The notes below the pieces were generated by a model. It was not told where the DNA came from. It searched no databases and saw only the letters and a list, made by a program, of their open reading frames with translations. This document shows, in pieces, positions 16,935 to 26,402 of a stretch of 64,000 nt of DNA. Source of the DNA: Clostridia bacterium (GTDB taxonomy: Bacteria > Bacillota > Clostridia > Christensenellales > Aristaeellaceae); assembly GCA_017469265.1 (NCBI GenBank), contig JAFUGS010000093.1, positions 23,290 through 87,289 of the forward strand, given 5' to 3'. Position numbers and translations under genes: made by a program. Position 1 is the first letter of the stretch, and every line of letters starts with the position of its first letter.

Positions 16935-18071
16935 TCAGTCCAGATAGTCCCTCAGCTTCTTGCTGCGGGAGGGATGGCGGAGCTTGCGCAGGGCCTTGGC
17001 CTCAATCTGTCGGATGCGCTCCCGGGTAACATTGAACTCCTTGCCCACCTCCTCCAGCGTACGCTGGCGGCCGTCGTCCAGGCCAAAGCGCAGGCGGAGC
17101 ACCTTCTCCTCCCGGGGGGTCAGGGTGTCCAGCACCTCCATCAGCTGCTCCTTCATCAGGGCGAAGGAAGCGGCTTCCGCCGGGGCCGGCGCGTCGTCGT
17201 CCGGAATAAAGTCCCCCAGATGGCTGTCCTCCTCCTCGCCGATGGGCGTCTCCAGGCTCACTGGCTCCTGGGCGATCTTGATGATTTCACGCACCTTGGC
17301 CTCGGAAATGTTCATTTCCTTGGCGATTTCCTCCGGGGTAGGCTCCCGGCCGTATTCCTGCAGCAGCTGGCGGGAAACGCGGATCAGCTTGTTGATGGTC
17401 TCCACCATGTGCACCGGGATGCGGATGGTCCTCGCCTGGTCCGCGATGGCCCGGGTAATGGCCTGACGGATCCACCAGGTGGCATAGGTGGAAAACTTGA
17501 AGCCCTTCCGGTAATCAAATTTCTCCACGGCCTTGATCAGCCCCAGGTTGCCCTCCTGAATCAGATCCAGAAACAGCATGCCGCGGCCCACATAGCGCTT
17601 TGCGATGGAAACCACCAGGCGCAGATTGGCTTCCGCCAGCTGCTGCTTGGCGGACTCGTCCCCTTCCTCCAGGCGCTTGGCCAGCTCAATCTCCTGGTCC
17701 GCCGTCAGCAGGGGCACCTTGCCGATCTCCTTCAGGTACATCCGCACCGGATCGTCGATGGCGATGCCTTCCGGCACGGAAAGATCCAGCTGCTCCTCCA
17801 TGGGGATTTCCTTTTCGCTGATGGCGGCGGCCTCCGCCGCGTTCTCGGCGGCCGTTTCCTCCGCGGAGGGAATGTCCGCCTCGTCATTGACGACGGAAAT
17901 CCCATAGGCGTCCAGCGTCTCCAGGATTTTATCCAGCTGCTCCGGCTCCATCTCCTGCTCCGTCAGGCGGTCCATGATCTCCTTGGTGGTCAGCACGCCC
18001 TTCTTCTTCCCATAGGCATAGAGCTCATCCAGCCTGCTGTTCTGCTTTGTTTCCGGCTTTTCCTGTGTCAA
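16935..18071 (-). CDS. rpoD: RNA polymerase primary sigma factor (sigma-A)
   Basis: 378 residues if begun at TTG 18071, which has AAAGGGAG eight bases upstream; an in-frame ATG at 18101 has no ribosome site, so the TTG is preferred. Domains in order: region 1.1-like N-terminus ([19 protein letters not shown]), acidic linker, region 1.2 ([17 protein letters not shown]), region 2 ([33 protein letters not shown]), region 3 (HMVETINKL), region 4.1 and the 4.2 helix-turn-helix ([19 protein letters not shown]). It directs RNA polymerase to the TTGACA/TATAAT promoters noted throughout this window. It lies between dnaG and trmK, the classic macromolecular synthesis arrangement. Confidence 0.97.
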   Translation of the reverse strand: MTQEKPETKQNSRLDELYAYGKKKGVLTTKEIMDRLTEQEMEPEQLDKILETLDAYGISVVNDEADIPSAEETAAENAAEAAAISEKEIPMEEQLDLSVPEGIAIDDPVRMYLKEIGKVPLLTADQEIELAKRLEEGDESAKQQLAEANLRLVVSIAKRYVGRGMLFLDLIQEGNLGLIKAVEKFDYRKGFKFSTYATWWIRQAITRAIADQARTIRIPVHMVETINKLIRVSRQLLQEYGREPTPEEIAKEMNISEAKVREIIKIAQEPVSLETPIGEEEDSHLGDFIPDDDAPAPAEAASFALMKEQLMEVLDTLTPREEKVLRLRFGLDDGRQRTLEEVGKEFNVTRERIRQIEAKALRKLRHPSRSKKLRDYLD

Positions 18072-18107
18072 AGGTAATCTCTCCCTTTCTCTGGTCGGCA
18101 TGTCCGT

Positions 18108-19961
18108 TCATTCCATTTTTCGCAGCGCGTCACTTACCGACTGATACTCCGCCAGCAGGCCCAGCTGCTCCGCCTCATCGTTACAGTTCGTCAGTCGGGC
18201 CTCGATTTCCTTTAATTTTTTTTCATACCTGCCATGGCGGATACGGGCCACACAGTCGTGCGCCATGGCCATCAGCTCATCCGTGCTGCCGGCCGCGGGG
18301 GACAGCAGCAGCCGCGTCAGGCGGGAGCGGGATTCCCCGTCCGGCGCCCGATCCACCAGGGAGGAGGGTTTCTCCCCCCGTTTCAGATCCTGGTATATTA
18401 ATTTCAACTCCGGATCCTCAAAGTCCTCTTCCTGCGCCAGATCTTCCGGCAGGCGGCCGGTGGCCAGGAGCCCCAGCAGCATTTCCTGCGCCCGGAGGAC
18501 CTTCCATTCCGCCTCGGACAGCTTCTTCCGGCCGGCCCCGGCGGCTTCCCTGCCCTCCGTTTCCCCGGTGGGCACGACGCCCACGGCCTCCGCCGGATCC
18601 ACCCGTCGGCGGGCCGGCGGCTTCGGCACGGCTCTGCCCAGCTTCTGCAGTTCCTCCGCCAGCTGGGCCTGCAGCACATCCCGGGAGAAACCGGTCTGAA
18701 TCATGATTTCCTTCAGGTATCCTTCCCGCTCCACGGGTTCCAGCGGCGCCACGATGGCGACAGCCTGCCGGGCGAAGGATACTTTTCCCTCCTGTCCGGA
18801 AAGATCAAGGCTGTCCTTCAGCCTGCGGATCCGATAGGTTTCCGGCGTCACCGACTTCAGCTTCGCGAAGCCCTCCGGCCCGTCCCGGCGGATGAACTCG
18901 TCCGGATCCAGCCCGTCCGGGAAGTCCAGCACCCGCGCCGGCACCCCTTCCTCCTTCAGGATATCCAGCCCCCGCAGGATGGCGTGCTGTCCCGCCGCGT
19001 CCCCGTCATAGCTCAGGAATACCTGAGGCGCGTACCGCTTCAGCAGCCGGGCCTGCTCGTTGGTCAGGGCCGTGCCCAGCGTGGCGCACACGCCTTTGAC
19101 GCCAAACTGGGTCAGGCTCACCACGTCCATGTATCCTTCCACCAGGATCACCCGATCCAGATGCCTTTCCTTCCGCAGCAGGTTGGCCGCGAAAACCCCT
19201 TTCCGCTTGTTGAACACGGGGGTGTCCGAGGTGTTCAGGTACTTGGGCTCCCCCTTCCCCAGGATGCGCCCGCCGAAGGCCAGCACATTGCCGTAGGCGT
19301 CAATAATGGGAAAGATCGCCCGGTTCCGGAACATGTCAAAGGCCCGGCGCGGCCTGGCGGGGGCATCCGCCGTGGCGGGAACCGCCTCCTTGATAACCGT
19401 CAGCCCGGCCAGCTGCAGCTCCTCCAGGGAGAAGCCCTTCTCCAGCAGGTGCTTCGTCAGCGTATCCCAGCCCTCCGGCGCAGCCCCCAGGCCAAACTTC
19501 CGGATGACGCCGTCGCTGAGCCCCCGCTTCCGCAGGTAGTCCAGGGAGGCGGCCCCGGCGGGCGTGAACAGGGTTTCATGGAAAAACCGGGCGGCTTCCC
19601 TGTTGGCGTTCAGCAGCCGCTCCCGCTGGGTGCGGCGGCGCTCGTAGTCCTCATCCTGAATCATCTGCGGCAGCGGCATATGCGCCCGCTCCGCCAGCTG
19701 CTCCACCGCTTCATTGAAGGTCAGGTGATCCATTTCCATGAGGAAGGTAATGACGTTTCCGCCGGCCTTGCAGCCAAAGCAGTAGTACAGCTGCGCTTCC
19801 TCGTCCACCGAGAAGGAGGCCGTCTTCTCCCCATGAAAGGGGCAAAGGCCCCACCAGCGGCGCCCGTTTTTCTTCAGCGCCACATAGCCGGACACCGTCT
19901 GCACCAGATCGCTGCGGCTGCGCAGCTCATCCAGCCAGGCGGACGGATACCGGGATGCCAT
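18108..19961 (-). CDS. dnaG: DNA primase
   Basis: 617 residues from ATG 19961 (GGGAGGTGAGG upstream; a longer reading frame lacks a site). The N-terminal zinc finger shows CPFHGEKTASFSV and YYCFGCKAGG. The TOPRIM catalytic core includes RAIFPIIDAYGNVLAFGGR, ILVEGYMDVV and FLSYDGDAAGQHA, and a C-terminal helicase-binding domain follows. It makes RNA primers at the replication fork. Its stop is 36 bases upstream of the rpoD start; the two genes are presumably co-transcribed. A short hairpin followed by a T-rich stretch lies in its leader (about 19980-20015), which might attenuate expression. Confidence 0.97.
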   Translation of the reverse strand: MASRYPSAWLDELRSRSDLVQTVSGYVALKKNGRRWWGLCPFHGEKTASFSVDEEAQLYYCFGCKAGGNVITFLMEMDHLTFNEAVEQLAERAHMPLPQMIQDEDYERRRTQRERLLNANREAARFFHETLFTPAGAASLDYLRKRGLSDGVIRKFGLGAAPEGWDTLTKHLLEKGFSLEELQLAGLTVIKEAVPATADAPARPRRAFDMFRNRAIFPIIDAYGNVLAFGGRILGKGEPKYLNTSDTPVFNKRKGVFAANLLRKERHLDRVILVEGYMDVVSLTQFGVKGVCATLGTALTNEQARLLKRYAPQVFLSYDGDAAGQHAILRGLDILKEEGVPARVLDFPDGLDPDEFIRRDGPEGFAKLKSVTPETYRIRRLKDSLDLSGQEGKVSFARQAVAIVAPLEPVEREGYLKEIMIQTGFSRDVLQAQLAEELQKLGRAVPKPPARRRVDPAEAVGVVPTGETEGREAAGAGRKKLSEAEWKVLRAQEMLLGLLATGRLPEDLAQEEDFEDPELKLIYQDLKRGEKPSSLVDRAPDGESRSRLTRLLLSPAAGSTDELMAMAHDCVARIRHGRYEKKLKEIEARLTNCNDEAEQLGLLAEYQSVSDALRKME

Positions 19962-20079
19962 CGGCCTCACCTCCCTCCCGCAAAAAAAGGAAAACCCTCT
20001 CACCCGGTCCGGGTGAAGGATGATGAATTCGGTATTTTTATTCGAGAAAAGGAGGGCAAATTCCTTTTTCCGGAGGAAA

Positions 20080-20116
20080 ATAGAAAAGGGCGGCGCACCC
20101 GCCAGGGATGCGCCGC
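20080..20116 (-). terminator. Intrinsic terminator after glgP
   Basis: Minus strand GCGGCGCA...TGCGCCGC, eight-base-pair stem with an 11-base loop, followed by a T-rich tail. It is about 16 bases past the glgP stop. Confidence 0.8.
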
Positions 20117-20132
20117 GCCGAACCGGGATCGG

Positions 20133-22472
20133 TTATACCCGCCAGATCTCCGCCGCGTATTGACGAATGGTCCGGTCGGAGGAGAATTTTCCGCTGGTGG
20201 CCACGTTCATGAGGCATTTCCGGGCGAAGCCCATGGGATCATGCCCCGCGTCGGAGATGGCCCGCAGCTTTGTTTCCAGGTAGGAGGGGAAATCCCGCAG
20301 CACGAAGTAATGATCCGGCTTGTGCCAGCTGGCTCCCTTGAGAATCGCGTCATGCAGCTCCGCGAACGCGCCGTCCGGATCCGGGAATGTGCCGTCCACC
20401 AGGGTATCCAGCGCCCGGCGGATCACAGCGTCCTTTTCGTAAATCTCCCGCGGGTCGTAGCTGTCGCGGATGGCGTTCAGCTCCTCCACCGTGGCGCCAA
20501 AGATATAATTGTTCTCCCGCCCCGCTTCCTCGACGATTTCCACATTCGCGCCGTCGAAGGTGCCCAGCGTCACCGCGCCGTTCAGCATCAGCTTCATGTT
20601 GCCGGTGCCGGAGGCTTCGGTGCCCGCGGGGGAAATCTGCTCCGATATATCCGCGGCGGGAATGATCTTCTCCGCCCAGGAGCAGTTGTAGTTCTGGACG
20701 AAGACCACCTTCAGCCGCCCCGCGGTCTCGGGATCGCTGTTCACCTTTTCCGCGATCAGGTTGATCCAGTGGATCACCGCCTTGGCCCGGGCATATCCCG
20801 GGGCGGCCTTGGCGCCGAAAATAAAGGCCACCGGGGGCAGATCCCCCATTTTTCCCGCCTTGAGCCCCTGATAAACCGCCAGGATGGACAGGGCGTTCAT
20901 GAACTGCCGCTTGTATTCATGCAGCCGCTTCACCTGGACGTCAAAAACCATCTCCGGGCTCAGGGTGACCCCTTCCTTCCGGGCGATTTCTGCCGCCAGC
21001 TGTTCCTTCTTGACCCGCTTGACCGCCTGGAACTCCCGGCACAGCGCCTCGTCGATCTCCGGAATCAGCGCCCGCAGCCGGGTCAGATCCGTCTCAAAGC
21101 CCCCGCCGATCCGGCGCCGAATCAGCCCACACAGCTCCGGATTGCACAGCCCCAGCCACCGCCGCTGGGTAATGCCGTTGGTCTTGTTCTGGAACCGGTC
21201 CGGATACAGCTCATACCACCGGGCGAACAGGTCATCCTTCAGAATCTGGGAATGCAGCTCCGCCACGCCGTTCACCGCGTGGGTGGCGTATACGGCCAGC
21301 TGCGCCATATGCACCCGGCGCCCCTCGATGATGCACCGGTCCGGCAGCACCGGTTTCCCGGCCGCCGCCATTTCCCGGCGGAAACGGGCGTCAATGCGCC
21401 GGATGATGCTCACGATCTCCGGGCACACGGAGCTGAGCAGGCTCAGATCCCATTTTTCCAGCGCCTCCTGCATCACGGTGTGATTCGTATAGGCAAAGGT
21501 ATCCCGGGCCAGGGCAAAAGCGGTCTCAAAGTCCACGCCCCGGTTTTCCAGCAGCCGGATCAGTTCCGGAATGGCCATGACGGGATGCGTGTCATTCAGC
21601 TGGGCCGCCGTCTCTCCGGCGAAGTGGCTGTAATCCTGCCCATGCCGTTTTTCATACCCCCGCAGCAGGTCCTGCATGGAGGCGGAAACCAGCACGTACT
21701 GCTGCTTCACCCGCAGCTGTTTCCCGGCCCTTTTGGAATCGTTGGGGTACAGGAATTTGACAATGTCCTCCGCCTCGTTCTTGCCCGCGCAGGCCTTCGC
21801 GTACCGCTGCTCGTTGAACAGGGGAAAATCGATCTCATGCAGGCTTTCCGTCTGCCAGAGGCGCAGGGTTCCCACATTCTTCATTCCATAGCCCACCACC
21901 GGCATATCATAGGGCACCGCCAGCACATCCCCGGTCTTCATGGGCACCACCACAGCTTCCTCCAGCCGGCGGATGGACCAGGGATCCCCCATTCGGGACC
22001 AGTCGTCCGGTTCCTCGGTCTGCCGCCCGTCCACAAATTTCTGCCGGAACAGCCCGTAGCGGAACCGCAGTCCGTATCCTGTCAGGGGTACATCGCAGGT
22101 CACCGCGCTGTCCAGGAAGCAGGCCGCCAGCCTTCCCAGCCCTCCGTTGCCGAAGGCGTCATCCTCAATGTCCTCCAGCAGGGCCAGATCCACGCCTTTC
22201 TCCGCCAGCAGCGCACGAACCTCCGTCAGCATGCCCATGCAGTACAGGTTGTTGTAGATCAGCCGGCCCACCAGGTACTCCATGGACAGGTAGAAGGCCT
22301 GCCGCTTCGGGAAGCGCTCCGCTTCCTTCCGGTGCCACAGGGGCGCCAGGGCGGTCATGCAGGCCGCGGACAGCGCGTTGTGCAGCTCCGCCGCCGTCGC
22401 TTCCTTCAGGGTCCTGTGGCTCTGGGTCATCAGGTTCTGCTCCGCCGCCTGAATCAGTTCCTTCGCGTTCAT
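20133..22472 (-). CDS. glgP: Glycogen/starch/maltodextrin phosphorylase
   Basis: 779 residues, normal for bacterial alpha-glucan phosphorylase. The pyridoxal-phosphate site is EASGTGNMKLMLNGAVTLGT; other family segments are YLSMEYLVGRL, GNGGLGRLAACFLDS, YGLRFRYGLF and GAKAAPGYARAK. It releases glucose 1-phosphate from alpha-1,4-glucans using phosphate, feeding the Pgm encoded at 11-13 kb. The ribosome site AAAGGAAAGGAG precedes ATG 22472. It lies 16 bases downstream of malQ, so the two enzymes are co-expressed: MalQ rearranges short maltodextrins into chains that the phosphorylase can use. Confidence 0.97.
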   Translation of the reverse strand: MNAKELIQAAEQNLMTQSHRTLKEATAAELHNALSAACMTALAPLWHRKEAERFPKRQAFYLSMEYLVGRLIYNNLYCMGMLTEVRALLAEKGVDLALLEDIEDDAFGNGGLGRLAACFLDSAVTCDVPLTGYGLRFRYGLFRQKFVDGRQTEEPDDWSRMGDPWSIRRLEEAVVVPMKTGDVLAVPYDMPVVGYGMKNVGTLRLWQTESLHEIDFPLFNEQRYAKACAGKNEAEDIVKFLYPNDSKRAGKQLRVKQQYVLVSASMQDLLRGYEKRHGQDYSHFAGETAAQLNDTHPVMAIPELIRLLENRGVDFETAFALARDTFAYTNHTVMQEALEKWDLSLLSSVCPEIVSIIRRIDARFRREMAAAGKPVLPDRCIIEGRRVHMAQLAVYATHAVNGVAELHSQILKDDLFARWYELYPDRFQNKTNGITQRRWLGLCNPELCGLIRRRIGGGFETDLTRLRALIPEIDEALCREFQAVKRVKKEQLAAEIARKEGVTLSPEMVFDVQVKRLHEYKRQFMNALSILAVYQGLKAGKMGDLPPVAFIFGAKAAPGYARAKAVIHWINLIAEKVNSDPETAGRLKVVFVQNYNCSWAEKIIPAADISEQISPAGTEASGTGNMKLMLNGAVTLGTFDGANVEIVEEAGRENNYIFGATVEELNAIRDSYDPREIYEKDAVIRRALDTLVDGTFPDPDGAFAELHDAILKGASWHKPDHYFVLRDFPSYLETKLRAISDAGHDPMGFARKCLMNVATSGKFSSDRTIRQYAAEIWRV

Positions 22473-22488
22473 AAATTGCTCCTTTCCT

Positions 22489-23970
22489 TTACCGTACCGG
22501 AATCCGTCCCGTTTCCCTGTTCAGTTCCTTCAGCCTTTTTGCGGTTTCCGGCGTTGCGGCCCCCGGCAGCATGCGCCAGGCCCAGTTGCCCCCGACGGTG
22601 CCGGGCAGATTCATCCGCGCGTCGCCCCCGAGGCCGAGAATATCCTGCATGGGGGCAACCGCCGTGTCCGCCCGGGAGCGGAAAACGCTGCGGACAAATG
22701 CCTCCGGCGCCTCCTCCAGGCGGTCGAATCCCAGCGTCTTTTTCGCCAGGGCCAGGGCCTTCGGGCCCGCTTTTTCCGCCCAGCCCAGGACGGTGTCATT
22801 GTCATGGGTCCCGGTGTACAGCACCGTGTTTTTCCCTTCGTTTCCGGGAAAATGCGGATTGGTCTCATCCCCGTCAAAGCCGTAGCAGAGCACCTTCATT
22901 CCCGGGTACCCGGTGTAGTCCATCAGGGCCAGCACCTGGTCGTTGACCTCCCCCAGATCCTCCGCCACGACGCGCATTCCGGGCACCCTGTCCCGCAGCG
23001 TTTCGAAAAGCGGAATGCCCGGGCCGTCCTCCCACCGGCCGTTCCGGGCGTTCGGCGCGCCGTAGGGAATCGCGTAATAGTGCCCGAAGCCGATGAAATG
23101 GTCAATCCGCACCAGGTCGTACAGCTCCGCCATGCGTCGCATCCGGTCCACCCACCAGAAGTATCCCTTCTTCTTCAGGTAATCCCACCGGTACAGGGGG
23201 TTCCCCCACATCTGGCCGTCCTCGGAGAAATAATCCGGCGGCACCCCCGCCACCCGCTTCGGAACGCGGTTCCGGTCCAGCTGGAACACCTTCGGATGGG
23301 TCCAGGTGTCGGCGGAGTCCTCCGCCACATAGATGGGCATATCCCCCAGAAGCATGATCCCCCGCTCGTTGCAGTATGCTTTCAGTGCCATCCACTGCCG
23401 CTGAAAGAGCATCTGGGTGAAAAGATGGTATTCCACTTCCCCCGCCAGCTGCCGCCGGTATTTCCGCCGGGCCAGCCACCGCCGGTTCCGGATTCCCCGG
23501 TCCGTCCACTGGCTCCACATCCGCCCGCCGAAGTGATCCTTGACCGCGGAAAACAGCGCGTAATCCTCCGCCCAGGGCTGCTCCCGACGAAAGGCTTCCG
23601 TTTCCGCCCGCATCCGTTCCCCGCTCTGCAGGAAAGCCCTGCGCAGCAGGGGCAGCTTGCCGGCCCGCGCCGCGTCGTAGTCCACCCGTGACGGATCCTC
23701 CGGGCTGTACAGCTCGCTGTCGTCATAATCCAGCAGCCCATCCCGCCGCAGCTGGGGAAGGGAAATCAGCAGCGGATTCCCCGCGAAGGCGGATGGGGAC
23801 TGATAGGGGCTTTCCCCATAGCCCGTGGGCCCCACCGGCAGCACCTGCCAGATGGTCATCCCCGCCGCCTGTAAAAAGTCCGCGAAGGCCCGGGCTTCAT
23901 CGCCCAGATCCCCGATGCCCCCCGGCGAGGGCAGGCTGGTAATATGCAGCAGAACGCCTCCGGCTCTCAT
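22489..23970 (-). CDS. malQ: 4-alpha-glucanotransferase (amylomaltase)
   Basis: 493 residues, GH77 family. The start MRAGGVLLHITSLPSPGGIGDLG is canonical. Catalytic segments are VRIDHFIGFGHYYAIPYG (nucleophile aspartate), RVVAEDLGEV (acid/base glutamate) and TGTHDNDTVLGW (transition-state aspartate). It moves 1,4-alpha-glucan segments between acceptors, releasing glucose. GGAGGGGTGAGG precedes ATG 23970. It is coupled to glgP downstream. Upstream, 78 bases separate it from the zinc-ribbon coiled-coil gene; no convincing terminator is seen there, so read-through from the queT unit is possible. Confidence 0.97.
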   Translation of the reverse strand: MRAGGVLLHITSLPSPGGIGDLGDEARAFADFLQAAGMTIWQVLPVGPTGYGESPYQSPSAFAGNPLLISLPQLRRDGLLDYDDSELYSPEDPSRVDYDAARAGKLPLLRRAFLQSGERMRAETEAFRREQPWAEDYALFSAVKDHFGGRMWSQWTDRGIRNRRWLARRKYRRQLAGEVEYHLFTQMLFQRQWMALKAYCNERGIMLLGDMPIYVAEDSADTWTHPKVFQLDRNRVPKRVAGVPPDYFSEDGQMWGNPLYRWDYLKKKGYFWWVDRMRRMAELYDLVRIDHFIGFGHYYAIPYGAPNARNGRWEDGPGIPLFETLRDRVPGMRVVAEDLGEVNDQVLALMDYTGYPGMKVLCYGFDGDETNPHFPGNEGKNTVLYTGTHDNDTVLGWAEKAGPKALALAKKTLGFDRLEEAPEAFVRSVFRSRADTAVAPMQDILGLGGDARMNLPGTVGGNWAWRMLPGAATPETAKRLKELNRETGRIPVR

Positions 23971-24048
23971 GTTTTCCTCACCCCTCCATGCACAAAGGCC
24001 TGCCCCTCCGGGAGGGCACGATGGGCTTTATGCGTTTGCCATGTTCCT

Positions 24049-24750
24049 TTATTGAATAATCATCCGCCCGCAGGTTTCGCACTCCACGAGCGTCCCGCTT
24101 TTGATCTTGCTGAGGGTCGCGCTGGGCAGGGAGGTGTTGCAGCCGGAGCACTGCCCGTACTGCAGCCTGGAAACCGGCGGCGTGGTATGCTTCTTAATGG
24201 ACAGATATTCCACCAGCAGCTCCGGATCCACCGTGTCCTCCAGGGATTTGACCCTCGCCCGCTGCTGATCCAGCTCCGCCTTCCTGGCCTTGCTCTCGTT
24301 TTCGTAATCCACCTTCAGCTGATCGAAGCTCTGCTTCGCCTTGGCGGCTTCCACCCGCACGGCCCGCAGCTGCTTGTCGTAGTTGGCGGAGTCGCTGTTC
24401 ATATGGTCCAGCTCTTTCTCGAAGGAGCGCAGCTGATCCCGGGCTTCGGACACGTCCTTCCGCAGGGTTTCCACCGCGTCCTCGTCTTCCGGATTCAGGC
24501 CCTCCATCCGATCCTTCAGGCTTTCCATGCGCTCAACGGCCTTTTCCAGGGCCTGCTCCAGCACATCCTTCCGGTCCTCGATCTCGGTGATGCTGTCCTC
24601 AATCTGCTTATACTGTTTCTGGCGATCCATGATAAAATCCCGGGATTTCTCCAGCCGCTGGCGGGTAGGCGAGCGCCTGATCTCGTTGGCGATGGCATCC
24701 GCCTTGATATCCTCGGTCTGATACGCCCACAGCGCTTCGAACTTATCCAT
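24049..24750 (-). CDS. C4-type zinc-ribbon coiled-coil protein (DUF164/CdsZ-like)
   Basis: 233 residues. Residues about 1-175 are a long antiparallel coiled coil rich in charged residues. The C-terminus has two cysteine pairs, CSGC and CETC, spaced as in the zf-RING_7/C4-type zinc-ribbon family. Related proteins are widespread and often lie beside nif3-like genes, as here (33 bases downstream of it). Homologues are proposed to bind nucleic acid or secretion complexes, but the function is not settled. Confidence 0.88.
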   Translation of the reverse strand: MDKFEALWAYQTEDIKADAIANEIRRSPTRQRLEKSRDFIMDRQKQYKQIEDSITEIEDRKDVLEQALEKAVERMESLKDRMEGLNPEDEDAVETLRKDVSEARDQLRSFEKELDHMNSDSANYDKQLRAVRVEAAKAKQSFDQLKVDYENESKARKAELDQQRARVKSLEDTVDPELLVEYLSIKKHTTPPVSRLQYGQCSGCNTSLPSATLSKIKSGTLVECETCGRMIIQ

Positions 24751-24783
24751 CGGTACCTCCTGTCCGGCAGGAAAAGATGGACA

Positions 24784-25566
24784 TCATTCCGCCTGCCCCG
24801 GAAGGCGGCCCATGCCGTACGCGCCGGCCGCCGAATGATAGACGTCCAATTTGTATTGTACCCGATTCAAAGCGCTTTGTAAAGCATCCGCCAGGGCGAA
24901 TATCCCCGGCTCCTCCGTGGCAAAATGGCCGCACTCGAAGCAGGGGATCCCCGCCTCCGCCATGGCCAGGGCGTGATGATGTTTGATTTCCCCGCTGAGG
25001 AAGGCCTCCGCTCCCAGGGCCCGGGCCGCTTCCCATTCGCCGGATCCCGCGCCGCTGCACAGGCCGATCCGGCAGACCTTCCTTGCCGGATCCCCCATGA
25101 GGCGGACGGTGGTGTTCAGCGCCGCGGCCAGGTATTCCTTCAGTTCCCCCGCGGCCATGGGCTCCGGCAGGCTGCCCACCCGCACGAAGCCTTCCCCTTC
25201 CACATCCAGCAGGGCGCAGCACTCCGCCAGGGCGTCATTGATGCCGCCGGGCGCCTGGTCGAGGCAGGTGTGGCTGGCGATGAGGCTGATGCCCTCCCGG
25301 ATCAGGCGAAGGATCAGCCGGCCCTCAAAGGTATCTCCCGTAACCCGGCGAATGGGATCAAACATCAGCGGATGATGGGTCACGATCAGGTTCGCACCTT
25401 TCTCTACCGCTTCGTCAATCACGTCCATGGTCACATCCAGGGCGAAAAGAATCCCCTTTACCTCCGCGTCCCTTTCCCCCACCAGGAAACCGGAGTTATC
25501 AAAAGCCGCCTGGGTTGCAAAGGGCGCCACCGCGTCCAGCAGGTCATAGATGTTCTGTACGGTCAT
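24784..25566 (-). CDS. Nif3-like dinuclear metal-centre protein (YqfO type)
   Basis: 260 residues from ATG 25566, chosen because AAAGGAG lies nine bases upstream; earlier in-frame ATGs are too near or lack a site. The family's metal ligands are visible: THHPLMF, SHTCLDQA and, near the C-terminus, ECGHFATEEPG. These proteins form hexameric rings with two metal ions per subunit and have been linked to GTP cyclohydrolase I type 2-like chemistry, though the biochemical role is unsettled. In many Bacillota the gene follows rpoD-trmK; here it is grouped instead with queT and the zinc-ribbon coiled-coil gene. Confidence 0.93.
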   Translation of the reverse strand: MTVQNIYDLLDAVAPFATQAAFDNSGFLVGERDAEVKGILFALDVTMDVIDEAVEKGANLIVTHHPLMFDPIRRVTGDTFEGRLILRLIREGISLIASHTCLDQAPGGINDALAECCALLDVEGEGFVRVGSLPEPMAAGELKEYLAAALNTTVRLMGDPARKVCRIGLCSGAGSGEWEAARALGAEAFLSGEIKHHHALAMAEAGIPCFECGHFATEEPGIFALADALQSALNRVQYKLDVYHSAAGAYGMGRLPGQAE

Positions 25567-25603
25567 GTCCATCCGCTCCTTTCGCCAGGTAGGTTCCATG
25601 CTT

Positions 25604-26131
25604 TTATCCCAGCTGAGGCGCCTTCATGGCCCGCTCCGCCGCTTTATAGACCAGGATGCCCAGCACACAGCAGCTGATCATCTCGCCGATGAAAATCTGG
25701 ATGGCCAGGGGAATAAACAGCCCGCCGGGCAGTCCGGACAGCCAGGGCAGCACGCCCTCCTGCCCCACGCCGTACACCTTCATCAGCACAATGGGCACGA
25801 TGATCGTATTGCTCAGCACCGGGGGAATCCAGCTCAGATTGGGTTTGTTCTTCATCAACCGGGTGCCGACGGCGCCGATCAGCGTCGCCAGGGAGCCGAA
25901 CACCACGTCCCACGGCGCGCACCCTGTCAGCAGATTCGCCAGCACGCATCCGATGGTCAGCCCCGGCACCGCTGACGGCAGCAGCACAGGCAGCAGCGTC
26001 AGCGATTCGGAGATGCGGACCTGGATCGCGCCGGACGCCAGCCCGAAGGCCTGCGCCACATAGGTCAGCACAACGTACAGCGCGGCGATCACGCCGCCCA
26101 TGGCAATTTCCCTGGTTTGGTTTCTGTTCAT
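25604..26131 (-). CDS. queT: Queuosine-precursor transporter, ECF S component
   Basis: 175 residues from ATG 26131 (CTAAAGGAG upstream). Several hydrophobic helices and the signature segments IAALYVVLTYVAQAFGLASGAIQVRISE and PWDVVFGSLATLIGAVGTRL identify the QueT family, the substrate-binding S component of an energy-coupling-factor importer for preQ0/preQ1-type queuine precursors. Immediately upstream is a preQ1-I-type aptamer whose 3' end includes the ribosome binding site, so translation should fall when preQ1 is abundant. The tgt gene needed to use the precursor lies at 46.5-47.7 kb. No queCDEF synthesis genes are visible, consistent with salvage. Confidence 0.92.
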   Translation of the reverse strand: MNRNQTREIAMGGVIAALYVVLTYVAQAFGLASGAIQVRISESLTLLPVLLPSAVPGLTIGCVLANLLTGCAPWDVVFGSLATLIGAVGTRLMKNKPNLSWIPPVLSNTIIVPIVLMKVYGVGQEGVLPWLSGLPGGLFIPLAIQIFIGEMISCCVLGILVYKAAERAMKAPQLG

Positions 26132-26140
26132 CTTTCTTTT

Positions 26141-26183
26141 CTCCTTTAGTTTTGTTTTAGGTGAGGAAGGTCTCGAACTCACC
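26141..26183 (-). promoter_or_regulatory. preQ1-I-type riboswitch upstream of queT
   Basis: On the minus strand P1 is GGTGAG (26178-26183) pairing with CTCACC (26160-26165) across a 12-base loop that ends in C directly before the 3' strand, the position of the ligand-reading cytosine in class I aptamers. The A-rich tail AAAACAAAACTAAAGGAG then runs into the ribosome site, as needed for the H-type pseudoknot. Size, order and the queT target all match. Control would be translational, by sequestering AAGGAG. Confidence 0.8.
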
Positions 26184-26202
26184 GCGCCTCAGGCGCCGGG
26201 AA

Positions 26203-26231
26203 AGTATACCTGGTTTTCCGCTTTCGCGCAA
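26203..26231 (-). promoter_or_regulatory. Promoter of the queT transcript
   Basis: Minus strand TTGCGC (26226-26231), 17-base spacer, TATACT (26203-26208). The predicted start near 26196 gives a 65-base leader that consists almost entirely of a small GC hairpin and the aptamer. Confidence 0.6.
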
Positions 26232-26334
26232 CCGGAAAGCAGAAAGAAAAGAGGACAATATCCCGGACTGGTCTTCAATTTGATCAGAATGCTAAAGTCG
26301 AAAGCCTATCATTCATCTATTTCCGTGAGTAATC

Positions 26335-26364
26335 AAAAAAGGGAGGGAGATTGCTCTCCCTCCC
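26335..26364 (-). terminator. Strong terminator of the second sugar ABC operon
   Basis: Perfect ten-base-pair stem GGGAGGGAGA/TCTCCCTCCC, loop GCAA, six T residues on the minus strand. Confidence 0.93.
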
Positions 26365-26402
26365 CTGAAGACATGAATCCTTCTCAGAGAAAACTGATCA
26401 GA

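Noticed and set aside
20001-20015. CACCCGG/CCGGGTG palindrome in the dnaG leader as a terminator
   Set aside because: The loop is only one to three bases and the T-rich run is displaced by several bases; kept only as a remark under dnaG.
23996-24030. Hairpin between the zinc-ribbon coiled-coil gene and malQ as a terminator
   Set aside because: The stem is bulged and only three T residues follow.
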